Shown piece after piece: positions 1 to 5,028 of a stretch of 23,300 nucleotides of DNA. A program made the position numbers and the translations under genes. How positions within the stretch are numbered: position 1 is the stretch's first letter; each line of letters starts with the position of its first letter. The notes beneath the pieces are model-generated. The model did not search any database. It was not told the DNA's origin and worked only from the letters and a program-made list of their open reading frames with translations. The stretch spans positions 1-23,300 of the IMG/VR virus record IMGVR_UViG_3300047564_000689; one strand, 5' to 3'. Source of the DNA: a virus.

Positions 1-2
1 GG

Positions 3-5
3 CAT
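3..5 (-). other. Possible start of an early gene running off the left edge
   Basis: An ATG read on the minus strand at 5-3 is followed only by the window edge, so no product can be given. About ten bases before it, at 16-27, lies the 12-mer CAACCTTTCCAC, which also stands upstream of the 59-aa gene that starts at 4685. The int terminator and attP-like site lie further upstream. This suggests the first codon of another leader-driven early gene, but there is no protein sequence to test it. Confidence 0.2.
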
Positions 6-44
6 GTTGTCTCAAGTGGAAAGGTTGTCGCTAGAACCCGATTT

Positions 45-60
45 ACTAATTTTGATTAGT
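45..60. promoter_or_regulatory. Operator-like dyad
   Basis: ACTAAT and ATTAGT form a perfect 6-bp inverted repeat around a 4-base centre (TTTG). It lies between the int terminator and the possible start codon at 5. It could be an operator for a gene to the left or an arm-type site for the integrase. No partner copy was found, so the role is a guess. Confidence 0.2.
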
Positions 61-76
61 GGATCCTTGAAACCAC

Positions 77-102
77 AAGAAAAGCCGGGCTTTCACCCGG
101 CT
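77..102 (-). terminator. Intrinsic terminator after int/attP
   Basis: On the minus strand a 7-bp GC-rich stem (AGCCGGG with CCCGGCT, + strand arms 83-89 and 96-102) with a 6-base loop is followed by TTTTCTT. This is the first terminator-like signal after int and would end the MarR-int transcript just past the attachment site. On the plus strand the hairpin has no T-run, so it is called for minus-strand transcripts only. Confidence 0.7.
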
Positions 103-134
103 CTTGTCCACTACTCAATCTCAGTCTGGCCGCG

Positions 135-174
135 AACCTGAAACTAGCGCGTCTACCAATTCCGCCACATCCGC
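135..174 (-). other. attP: attP candidate: 5' half of tRNA-Leu
   Basis: Read on the minus strand, 174 to 135 begins GCGGATGTGGCGGAATTGG and continues TAGACGCGCTAGTTTCAGG. This is the acceptor strand, the D-arm and the 5' side of the anticodon arm of a bacterial tRNA-Leu, with a CAG anticodon position. After the anticodon loop the sequence no longer pairs or resembles a tRNA, so it is a fragment and not a functional tRNA. It lies 160 bp beyond the int stop codon. I recall that P-SSP7 has a 42-bp match to a host tRNA-Leu gene downstream of int, and this has the same layout. Use as the integration core is inferred. Confidence 0.75.
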
Positions 175-335
175 AACTGGCACAAGGTCAACCGGCGCAA
201 TCGATCTCAAGGATTTTTTGGCCGTTTTCCTGGTGCATTCGCAAATTGAGACTCACAGAGATCGGAGTCATTTGCTGGCGGAAGCGTAGCAGATCGGGGG
301 TCACTAGTCGCGCTTAGTCAGGAGCTAGTCCAGAC

Positions 336-1214
336 TCAGATCGCATTAATGGCGTCGTAACGCGCTTGGTCGGTGACCTTGGCGTACCGCAGCGTGGTCT
401 CCACATTGCTGTGACCCATCAGACCCATGAGGGTGCGGATCGGTACACCGGCTTCGGCGCACCATGTGGCGAACGTGTGGCGCAGGGAGTGGAAGGTCCA
501 CTTGTCGTCTTTCTTAACAGAGTAATTCCTTACTTTTTTGAAAGCACGAATCAATTGGTCCTTACCACCTGGCCAGTCATCTCCAAACAGCAAGGTATTG
601 CGCGAGGCATACTCTGTCCGTTGGGTCATGATCGGCTTGATGCGCTCATGAACAGGGACCGCACGGAAGTTCTTGGCCTTGGTTTGAAAGCCCTCTCGAC
701 CACCGATGTAGATCTGACCTGTTCCCAGGTCGACATCCTGCATCCGCAGCTTGAGTAGCTCTCCTTGACGCATCCCTGTGTAGGCAGCAACCACGATGAT
801 GGCGGCAACATCATCCCGCGAGAACGGGTCAATGGCTGCCTCATACATCTGATCCACCTCCTCCTTTGTGAACCACGTCAACCGGTGTTCACCTTCCTTA
901 CGTCGCTTGAATTTGGGAGGAGTGATTTCTGTCACGCCCATCGACGAGCAATGATTCAACACCGTGGATACGGCACTGATAACTCGATTGATGGTGGAGT
1001 CGGACATGTTGCGTTCCTCTTCCAAATCAATACACGCTTGGTTCATCACCATGGGCGTGATTTTGGCTAGTGGAAAAGAATTGCCAACACAATTGGTAAA
1101 GTGTTGACAGTTGTAGGTGTTGGTAGCAATAGAAGCACCGTGCCTCCATGTATCCCTGGTTCTGAAGGTGAAGTCGACCGCATCACCCCACGTTGTAATG
1201 GATTTACTGACCAT
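336..1214 (-). CDS. int: Tyrosine recombinase (phage integrase)
   Basis: A 292-aa site-specific recombinase of the lambda-integrase family, which would integrate phage DNA at the adjacent tRNA-Leu-like site. All catalytic positions are visible: Arg149 in TGMRQGEL, a Lys at 179 or 181, His242 and Arg245 in HSLRH, His268 in MGHSN and nucleophile Tyr277 in TLRYAKV. Residues 1-105 form the core-binding region. There is little room for a separate arm-binding domain, so it is on the short side. The ATG at 1214 lies inside the end of the upstream MarR-like gene (11-bp overlap, ATGGTCAGTAA), which suggests translational coupling. The gene looks intact. Excision would probably need a directionality factor, and none is recognisable. 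Confidence 0.95.
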   Translation of the reverse strand: MVSKSITTWGDAVDFTFRTRDTWRHGASIATNTYNCQHFTNCVGNSFPLAKITPMVMNQACIDLEEERNMSDSTINRVISAVSTVLNHCSSMGVTEITPPKFKRRKEGEHRLTWFTKEEVDQMYEAAIDPFSRDDVAAIIVVAAYTGMRQGELLKLRMQDVDLGTGQIYIGGREGFQTKAKNFRAVPVHERIKPIMTQRTEYASRNTLLFGDDWPGGKDQLIRAFKKVRNYSVKKDDKWTFHSLRHTFATWCAEAGVPIRTLMGLMGHSNVETTLRYAKVTDQARYDAINAI

Positions 1215-1596
1215 CGAGAATCTCCTTGATTTGAGAAACCATGGCGTGACCCTCTTTTGTCAAAGTGACAATGCGCCTCCTTGCATTGAGAGGGTCCACC
1301 TTCTTAATAATTAAGCCCATACCGGGTTTACCTAAGCGATGGTGTGTACTAAGCCAATCTGTATTGCGACTTGTGCTATTAGGTGATAAACCTAAATCAT
1401 CTTGGATCGATTGTAAATTACAAGGATCGTGAGATGCGATATAGCAAAAAATCGAAACAAGTTGGCCGGGTACTTCAAAGTCTTTGACCCGAAACAGCTC
1501 GTGAACCTTGCACAGACGCCACATGAGATCGTCTGTTTTTTGGTTGAGTAGTGGATGAGATGTTTCGGACACTGAACTGGTTGAAGAACCAATCAC
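1204..1596 (-). CDS. MarR-like winged-helix regulator
   Basis: A 130-aa protein starting at GTG 1596; an in-frame stop lies just upstream, so no longer form is possible. An inner ATG at 1524 would drop 24 weakly conserved residues. The region from about 45 to 115 reads as a MarR winged helix: helix FCYIASHDPCNLQSIQDDLG, recognition helix SPNSTSRNTDWLS (71-83), then a wing with GMGLIIKKVDPLNARRRIVTL and LTKEGHAMV. MarR proteins bind palindromic operators as dimers. Its stop overlaps the int start by 11 bp, so regulator and recombinase are made from the same message. A part in lysogeny control is plausible but inferred. The first 25 residues overlap a competing ORF in another frame. Confidence 0.75.
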   Translation of the reverse strand: MIGSSTSSVSETSHPLLNQKTDDLMWRLCKVHELFRVKDFEVPGQLVSIFCYIASHDPCNLQSIQDDLGLSPNSTSRNTDWLSTHHRLGKPGMGLIIKKVDPLNARRRIVTLTKEGHAMVSQIKEILDGQ

Positions 1597-1717
1597 AGCC
1601 TAGCAAAAGCAGTCCCATCTGAACCTGAACTGACCCGCAGTAGATCCGTAGATCCATGTGCGGAATGCCGCCCCGGTCCCAGCCCACATACAATCCAGCC
1701 CCATCAAATAGCGTCAT
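1475..1717 (-). CDS. Doubtful small ORF overlapping the MarR-like gene
   Basis: An 80-codon frame from ATG 1717. Its first 40 residues (MTLFDGAGLYVGWDRGG, then a beta-like stretch ending QVQMGLLLLG) look protein-like and lie where no other gene is present. The second half runs through the start of the MarR-like gene in a different frame and has ordinary shadow composition. No Shine-Dalgarno precedes the ATG. Either the real product is a decayed small gene cut by the MarR-like start, or the frame is spurious. I do not recognise it. Confidence 0.25.
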   Translation of the reverse strand: MTLFDGAGLYVGWDRGGIPHMDLRIYCGSVQVQMGLLLLGCDWFFNQFSVRNISSTTQPKNRRSHVASVQGSRAVSGQRL

Positions 1718-1777
1718 GCGGTCAGGGAAGCAACGAGTAAGAGTAGTACATTTGTTCAGAAAGTGGCAACTGATGCG

Positions 1778-1930
1778 CTAATCGCATAATTGGGATCCCT
1801 CCTGCTGATGCGATAACTGCATAAACACGGTGTGCCAGTCGTCACCCCATGCGTCCCTGTACTCCTGGGCACTGAACGCTGAACCCTTGAAGGCAGGCTC
1901 AGCTACAGGTTTCATCTCATCATTAGACAT
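1778..1930 (-). CDS. Small hypothetical protein, 50 aa
   Basis: Starts at ATG 1930 (MSNDEMKPVAEPAF...), which overlaps the stop of the preceding gene by 8 bp (ATGTCTAA). A longer frame upstream exists only as a shadow of that gene. The product is acidic to neutral, with a central SAQEYRDAWGDDW helix-like part and no membrane segment or known motif. It belongs to the chain of overlapping small early genes that leads to the MarR-like gene. The function is not recognised. Confidence 0.6.
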   Translation of the reverse strand: MSNDEMKPVAEPAFKGSAFSAQEYRDAWGDDWHTVFMQLSHQQEGSQLCD

Positions 1931-2228
1931 TGTTGTCGTTAGGGTAGTTAAGTACGCCGATGTAGGCCTGTGTGATAAGAGTAAGCTCGTAGCCAATATC
2001 TGCTAACTCCCTGATCTTTGCGTGAGCCCTTCCTGGTTGTTTGTATGCATACTCTTTGACCTTGGAATCCTTGCGGTTATAAGATCGAACGATGCAGCAA
2101 TACGGATCAGGTAGGTGCCAGATTACTGAGTCTTCTAAGACATCAATAAACGGTGGCGTAGCAAGATCATTCTCGTCTATATGAAATACTTCTTCCCAAT
2201 CATTGGGAAATGGATCTTTTTTAGCCAT
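1923..2228 (-). CDS. Hypothetical early protein, 101 aa
   Basis: I place the start at ATG 2228 (MAKKDPFPNDWEEVF...) because GGAG stands 7 bases upstream and the ATG lies inside the stop of the previous small gene (ATGGCTAA, 8-bp overlap). The ATG-like extension to 2261 lies within that gene and lacks a ribosome site. The protein is soluble and acidic at its N terminus, with two Cys together (DPYCCIVRSYNR) and a basic middle. No family is recognised. It is followed by another 8-bp overlap, so three genes in a row are coupled. Confidence 0.7.
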   Translation of the reverse strand: MAKKDPFPNDWEEVFHIDENDLATPPFIDVLEDSVIWHLPDPYCCIVRSYNRKDSKVKEYAYKQPGRAHAKIRELADIGYELTLITQAYIGVLNYPNDNNV

Positions 2229-2385
2229 ATAACAACTCCATCTGCCTACGCTCACAATCACGGATACAAAACAGCGCCTCGCTTATTTCCTGCTCACTAG
2301 CGTCTGGATCGCTCAATGTGTCCTTGTAATGAAGACACATCAATAACAACGCATCAAGATATGTTAGTTCTTCAAGTGAATTCAT
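2221..2385 (-). CDS. Small hypothetical protein, 54 aa
   Basis: A short gene read from ATG 2385: MNSLEELTYLDALLLMCLHY..., ending ...RRQMELLYG. It is almost wholly helical, with three Cys and many Leu, like a small phage regulator or anti-host peptide. Its stop overlaps the next ATG by 8 bp (ATGGCTAA), and its own 3' end contains the GGAG that serves that next gene, both signs of real coupled translation. Upstream are a dyad at 2402-2416 and a tRNA-arm-like hairpin at 2449-2467. No strong ribosome site is visible for its own ATG. The function is unknown. Confidence 0.6.
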   Translation of the reverse strand: MNSLEELTYLDALLLMCLHYKDTLSDPDASEQEISEALFCIRDCERRQMELLYG

Positions 2386-2401
2386 CCATGGGTACAGTTG
2401 T

Positions 2402-2416
2402 CTAGACTTTGTCTAG
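2402..2416. promoter_or_regulatory. Perfect dyad upstream of the 54-aa gene
   Basis: CTAGAC and GTCTAG form a perfect 6-bp inverted repeat with a 3-base loop, 17 bp before the start codon at 2385. It could be an operator or an RNA hairpin that controls initiation. There is no T-run next to it, so it is not a typical terminator. Confidence 0.3.
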
Positions 2417-2440
2417 GGGGAGTGATTCTGGGTGCGTCCA

Positions 2441-2467
2441 TGTGCAACGGTGGGCCTCGAACCCACC
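2441..2467 (-). other. tRNA T-arm-like fragment
   Basis: On the minus strand GGTGGGTTCGAGGCCCACC (2467-2449) has the size, stem and TTCGA loop of a tRNA T-arm, and is followed by GTTGCACA, which has the length of an acceptor strand. No matching 5' acceptor, D-arm or anticodon arm precedes it; the 52-aa gene ends there instead. It is therefore a remnant, a mimic, or a simple hairpin. It lies in the gap between two small early genes. Confidence 0.35.
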
Positions 2468-2478
2468 CTGAAAATGCA

Positions 2479-2637
2479 TCATTCTTGGTTGTCATCATCC
2501 CAGTCATGCATTTCGATCACGCGATAGATACGTTGATTGGGATACAATTCAAGGGCTGTCAATAATGCACTAGAACGATTTGTAGCCATAAGGTCAGTGG
2601 TACGTCCTTGTAGGAACACTGTGAAGCGTTTACACAT
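2479..2637 (-). CDS. Small hypothetical protein, 52 aa
   Basis: Read from ATG 2637: MCKRFTVFLQGRTTDLMATN... ending ...EMHDWDDDNQE. It starts after a copy of the recurring early leader (CACAAGGACGCACC, SD AAGGA). A basic N-terminal half with beta-like FTVFLQGR and a helix (SSALLTALELYP) is followed by an acidic tail. It is the first gene after the terminator at 2688-2713, so a promoter should lie in the 50 bp between; I could not define one. No family is recognised. Confidence 0.6.
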   Translation of the reverse strand: MCKRFTVFLQGRTTDLMATNRSSALLTALELYPNQRIYRVIEMHDWDDDNQE

Positions 2638-2641
2638 GCGT

Positions 2642-2665
2642 GGTGCGTCCTTGTGACTCGTAACG
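2642..2665 (-). repeat. Early leader repeat, diverged copy
   Basis: CGTTACGAGTCACAAGGACG followed by CACC on the minus strand. It matches the leader at 3484-3515 and 3730-3761 with a few changes, and carries the same AAGGA ribosome site. It serves the 52-aa gene. Confidence 0.7.
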
Positions 2666-2687
2666 GATTAGTGGTGACTTAAGGCAC

Positions 2688-2713
2688 AAAAAAGGGGAGG
2701 TCATTAGCCTCCC
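2688..2713 (-). terminator. Strong intrinsic terminator
   Basis: Minus-strand GGGAGG CTAATGA CCTCCC C followed by TTTTTT: a 6-bp GC-rich stem with a 7-base loop and a run of six T. It lies 8 bases after the stop of the 55-aa gene and closes the first early transcription unit (4685 to 2722). Confidence 0.9.
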
Positions 2714-2721
2714 AATTGTTG

Positions 2722-2889
2722 TTAGTGATGACGTGTTAAGTGGTGCGTTGCATGTGCCCTTTCAACATCAGACAAGAGAGCAACATTAGAAGCGGCGGGA
2801 TTGGTAACAGCAGGATGAGGCTTTCCAAAGTCAGCAATAATAGCGGCGACAGTAAACGTAGGGATCAAGAAACAAAGCAGGTTCTTCAT
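2722..2889 (-). CDS. Small hydrophobic-N-terminus protein, 55 aa
   Basis: Read from ATG 2889 with GGAG seven bases upstream, one base after the stop of the preceding gene. The N terminus MKNLLCFLIPTFTVAAIIAD is a Lys-Asn head plus about 16 hydrophobic residues, fitting a signal peptide or single membrane anchor. The rest is short, Ala/Pro-rich and ends in a His cluster (ATHHLTRHH). A membrane-acting early phage peptide is possible. It is the last gene before the terminator at 2688-2713. Confidence 0.65.
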   Translation of the reverse strand: MKNLLCFLIPTFTVAAIIADFGKPHPAVTNPAASNVALLSDVERAHATHHLTRHH

Positions 2890-2890
2890 A

Positions 2891-3034
2891 TTAAATCACT
2901 CCGTATAGTGCGTCATTGTAAATAACATTATCGGTGTCATCATCTTCTAGCCAAGTGGGATAATGAGGTTCTGGTTGTGATTGCATTAGCTCATCCAATT
3001 CGTAAGTGTTTAGGTAATAACTTTGACGTGCCAT
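2891..3034 (-). CDS. Small hypothetical acidic protein, 47 aa
   Basis: Read from ATG 3034: MARQSYYLNTYELDELMQSQ..., with an acidic LEDDDTDN stretch and a hydrophobic end (DALYGVI). It starts 3 bases after the stop of the 60-aa gene and ends 1 base before the next ATG, so it sits in a tight three-gene run. No motif is recognised. High acidity in so small a phage protein could mean a DNA-mimic or enzyme-inhibitor role, but nothing here proves that. Confidence 0.6.
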   Translation of the reverse strand: MARQSYYLNTYELDELMQSQPEPHYPTWLEDDDTDNVIYNDALYGVI

Positions 3035-3037
3035 GAT

Positions 3038-3220
3038 TTAAGTTCCAAACCTTTTGTTAGTGATAACAACAGAAGCAACCTTTTCGTTTTGTTCAAAGCG
3101 GTTGCGTTCTTCTCGTGCTATTTCGATTGTTTTGCACACTGAACCAAACCCAATAACACCAGAGCTAGACTGGTGTTCTTTGTGATAAGTTGCGGTGACG
3201 TAGTAAAGAGAGAAGCCCAT
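3038..3220 (-). CDS. Small hypothetical protein, 60 aa
   Basis: MGFSLYYVTATYHKEHQSSS... ending VASVVITNKRFGT. The pattern is strand-helix-strand (YYVTATYH, then TIEIAREERNRFEQ, then VASVVITNKR), a compact alpha/beta domain. The ATG at 3220 is preceded by AAGGACTCAACG, a shortened form of the early leader, but with a longer distance (11-12 extra bases) between SD and ATG. The function is unknown. Confidence 0.65.
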   Translation of the reverse strand: MGFSLYYVTATYHKEHQSSSGVIGFGSVCKTIEIAREERNRFEQNEKVASVVITNKRFGT

Positions 3221-3242
3221 AGTGATGACGTTGAGTCCTTAA

Positions 3243-3476
3243 TTAGATACAAGCGTAATAACGTGGTGCAACCTTTTTGCCGTGTTGAGTACGGATAACA
3301 GCAACACGATGTTGCTGCTCAAGACGCTCTACAATGTGTTTGGTTCCCCAGCTATGGTGAGAGCGTAGTGTCTCGGAATTAATTTCATAGAGACGACGAC
3401 CAGGATTGCTTTTAATGTATTTAAGAACAAGAAGATCAAGTGTTTTAAGTGTGAGATTGGCGAACAGTTTGGTCAT
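3243..3476 (-). CDS. Putative small winged-helix protein, 77 aa
   Basis: MTKLFANLTLKTLDLLVLKY... Predicted layout: helix (LTLKTLDLLVLKYIKSNPG), short helix with RRLYEINSETLRSHHSW, helix GTKHIVERLEQQHRVAVI, then a basic hairpin RTQHGKKVAPRYYACI. This is the order of a winged helix, so DNA binding is likely, though I cannot name a family. The leader repeat lies upstream, but where other copies have ATG this one has ATT (3485-3483), in frame three codons before the annotated ATG. Initiation might occur there and give an 80-aa product. Confidence 0.65.
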   Translation of the reverse strand: MTKLFANLTLKTLDLLVLKYIKSNPGRRLYEINSETLRSHHSWGTKHIVERLEQQHRVAVIRTQHGKKVAPRYYACI

Positions 3477-3483
3477 CGTTTTA

Positions 3484-3515
3484 ATGGTGAGTCCTTGTGA
3501 TTTCGTAACGTTTGA
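3484..3515 (-). repeat. Early leader repeat, copy A
   Basis: A 32-bp stretch identical to 3730-3761. On the minus strand it reads TCAAACGTTACGAAATCACA and then AGGACTCACCAT. It holds the AAGGA ribosome site 6 bases before the initiation position. In this copy the base after AT is T, giving ATT where copy B has ATG. Confidence 0.9.
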
Positions 3516-3533
3516 GTTACAGTAATTAGTTAT

Positions 3534-3731
3534 TTAGAAAAAGCCCCAGCCTGTAGAGTTACATTCAGCAACTAGTTGACTGTTATTCATAGCCTCAAGT
3601 TGCTGACGCTTCCATGCAGCTTCTGTGTCCATTGTTTCTTCGCTTGCATAGCTGCATGTTTCAAACCAGCAATCCATATACTGGTTGATTAGATCAGTGC
3701 GACGATCTGAATTGATGTAGGTAGTTGCCAT
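3534..3731 (-). CDS. Small hypothetical protein, 65 aa
   Basis: MATTYINSDRRTDLINQYMD..., with a mixed helical centre (SEETMDTEAAWKRQQLEAMN) and a final AECNSTGWGFF. The ATG follows leader copy B directly (AAGGACTCACC then ATG), the canonical arrangement. It contains three Cys but no metal-site spacing. It is soluble, of unrecognised function, and cotranscribed with its neighbours. Confidence 0.7.
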   Translation of the reverse strand: MATTYINSDRRTDLINQYMDCWFETCSYASEETMDTEAAWKRQQLEAMNNSQLVAECNSTGWGFF

Positions 3732-3761
3732 GGTGAGTCCTTGTGATTTCGTAACGTTTGA
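3730..3761 (-). repeat. Early leader repeat, copy B
   Basis: Identical over 32 bp to 3484-3515, and ends in the ATG of the 65-aa gene. Less complete versions precede the starts at 4478 (TAAGGACTCACC), 4685 (CACAAGGAGCCACC), 3220 and 2637. Copies B, 4478 and 4685 are further related upstream by a GTGGAA-type element on the plus strand. Confidence 0.9.
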
Positions 3762-3773
3762 TCTGTGGAATGG

Positions 3774-4478
3774 TTAGGCTGCAGTTACATACTTTGAGCC
3801 CGTACCATGTGCATGGACAAAGATGTCACGTTTGGCACCATCACATAGTTTGCAAGTGATACATTGAGCTTCGCTATTGTCTACAGTTGCTGGGCATTGT
3901 TTGGCGTAGATTGGTGTAACATTCTTGTTAACAACTACGAAAGTTTTCCAGCCGTGAGCAGTAGCCTCCAGATAATCATTAAAGCCATCGCATGATGCTT
4001 GGAAGATACCTTTGAATTCTTGGGCGAAGTCTTCGCGCCATTGGTGCGTGTAACCAGTATGACCCGTGGCGAATGCATTCAATGAGATAACAATACCGGG
4101 ATCGATAACACTAGGATCACCGTATGCACCCCAACGTATGCGGCGATTCTTTAATGCTAGAGCTAGTTCGAGATAGTTAAGCTCACTGTATGCGCCGCGT
4201 TTGTATGCTTTCCAGACACTATTTGGCCCCTGGCCCACGTTGACATAGCAGGAGCGTTGCCCTAGTGCGTCCTTACGGTGTGGACAGTTACCGCAGATAG
4301 AATAATCTTCGCCCGTGTTAATAGCAGCAACTGGGTTGATATCCTCCCGTAGGATGAACACCTGCGCCATATCACCAGTTTTGCGATTGGTACTCTTTAG
4401 AGTCAAGATGGCGACGTAAGGTTGGCCATCGATCGGTGATAGACCACGGTCGATGATGAAGCCTTTGATTTTCTTCAT
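3774..4478 (-). CDS. Cysteine-rich conserved phage/plasmid protein (DUF7227-like)
   Basis: A 234-aa protein, far larger than its neighbours. Visible motifs are Cys62-x2-Cys65-PHR, Cys77-YVNVGQGP with VWKAYKRGAY (residues 77-97), WGAYGDP (116-122), GYTHQW (142-147), and a C-terminal Cys195-PA plus Cys206-x2-Cys209-x2-Cys212-DG followed by HAHG. I recall this set from a widespread phage and plasmid family of unknown function, possibly DUF7227. The two cysteine clusters suggest a zinc or Fe-S centre, and CxxC plus GYTHQW recall the radical-SAM-like Gp37/Gp68 group, but no radical SAM triad is evident. The ATG follows a leader copy (TAAGGACTCACC). Confidence 0.75.
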   Translation of the reverse strand: MKKIKGFIIDRGLSPIDGQPYVAILTLKSTNRKTGDMAQVFILREDINPVAAINTGEDYSICGNCPHRKDALGQRSCYVNVGQGPNSVWKAYKRGAYSELNYLELALALKNRRIRWGAYGDPSVIDPGIVISLNAFATGHTGYTHQWREDFAQEFKGIFQASCDGFNDYLEATAHGWKTFVVVNKNVTPIYAKQCPATVDNSEAQCITCKLCDGAKRDIFVHAHGTGSKYVTAA

Positions 4479-4505
4479 GGTGAGTCCTTATGATGAGTGG
4501 AAGGA

Positions 4506-4685
4506 TTAATTAATGACAAATGTGCAATCTGGATGATGATCTTCTGACCAATACACTTGTGGCAATCCGGAATCGCGGCAGTGATCATTTAAGCGGTCAA
4601 CTTCATCATCAGCTTGCTGTTCGGTAAGGTGAGAATAATGGACACGTACAACATTGTTAGTCTTGGAGTAGATTGCAAAAGTCAT
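4506..4685 (-). CDS. Small hypothetical protein, 59 aa; first gene of the early unit
   Basis: Start set at ATG 4685 (MTFAIYSKTNNVVRVHYSHL...) because AAGGAG stands 6 bases upstream in a leader copy. An in-frame extension to 4727 would run through that leader. The protein has a strand-strand-helix-strand look (FAIYSKTNNVVRVHYS, TEQQADDEVDRLNDHC, PQVYWSEDHHPDCTFVIN). No family is named. The 12-mer CAACCTTTCCAC (4704-4715) upstream recurs at 16-27. Confidence 0.7.
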   Translation of the reverse strand: MTFAIYSKTNNVVRVHYSHLTEQQADDEVDRLNDHCRDSGLPQVYWSEDHHPDCTFVIN

Positions 4686-4867
4686 GGTGGCTCCTTGTGA
4701 TTTGTGGAAAGGTTGAAAATTTCCCAAGGATGGGAATAGGACAGACAGCGAATCGACGCTGATATAAACGGCTGGCCGTTCTGTCCATTTAGTTGTGTGT
4801 TGCGTCCATATTGTTATATATGAAACCCGATTCAGTTTGCCCTAACCCATAGCGTCCCTGTTGATAT

Positions 4868-5028
4868 GCACCGGGAGGTGTCTGGCGGCAGTGACCTACT
4901 CCCACTTCCTGCGAGCGGTGGCCGGGTTCAATTGTCGAGGTTCGGATTGCGACTCGCAGAGCTGATCGTGCTGGTCTGGCGATCGGGATGGGCCGGTGTC
5001 GTTCCGGTTTCCCTCTCGCTTGAACCCA
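4868..5028 (-). ncRNA. Candidate structured RNA with partial 5S rRNA resemblance
   Basis: A GC-rich block between AT-rich flanks, read on the minus strand. Complementary arms are TTGAACCC (5020-5027) with GGGTTCAA (4924-4931), CTCGCAG (4953-4959) with CTGCGAG (4909-4915), GATCG (4964-4968) with CGATC (4980-4984), CCGG (4993-4996 with 5004-5007), and a terminal hairpin CACC/GGTG at 4868-4879. The first two interleave as A-B-A'-B', the order of a pseudoknot. The 5' part AGCGAGAGGGAAAC ... CCCATCCCGA and the 3' part GGGAGTAGGTCACTGCC resemble the corresponding ends of bacterial 5S rRNA. The middle is longer, and the closing helix I strand is missing. No T-run follows. It may be a phage regulatory RNA or a decayed captured rRNA piece. 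Confidence 0.4.

Noticed and set aside
30-174. Split tRNA-Leu with an intron, because GGTTCTAG recurs at 31-38
   Set aside because: Only 8 bases match. No T-arm or 3' acceptor follows, and known cyanobacterial tRNA-Leu introns are in the UAA isoacceptor with a group I core, which is not seen here.
188-271. 27-codon minus-strand ORF (MTPISVSLNLRM...) between int and attP
   Set aside because: Too short, no ribosome site, no overlap or coupling with a neighbour.
104-289. Plus-strand 61-codon frame over the tRNA-Leu fragment
   Set aside because: Ser/Thr-rich frame that runs across the attP-like sequence and begins in the terminator; no SD and opposite strand to all real genes.
2441-2520. Functional tRNA at the T-arm-like hairpin
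   Set aside because: No complementary 5' acceptor strand, D-arm or anticodon arm in the expected 50 bases, which are the 3' end of the 52-aa gene.
4657-4788. 43-codon minus-strand ORF (MDRTASRLYQRR...) overlapping the 59-aa gene
   Set aside because: No SD, and it runs out of frame through the leader repeat and the start of the 59-aa gene, which has a strong AAGGAG.
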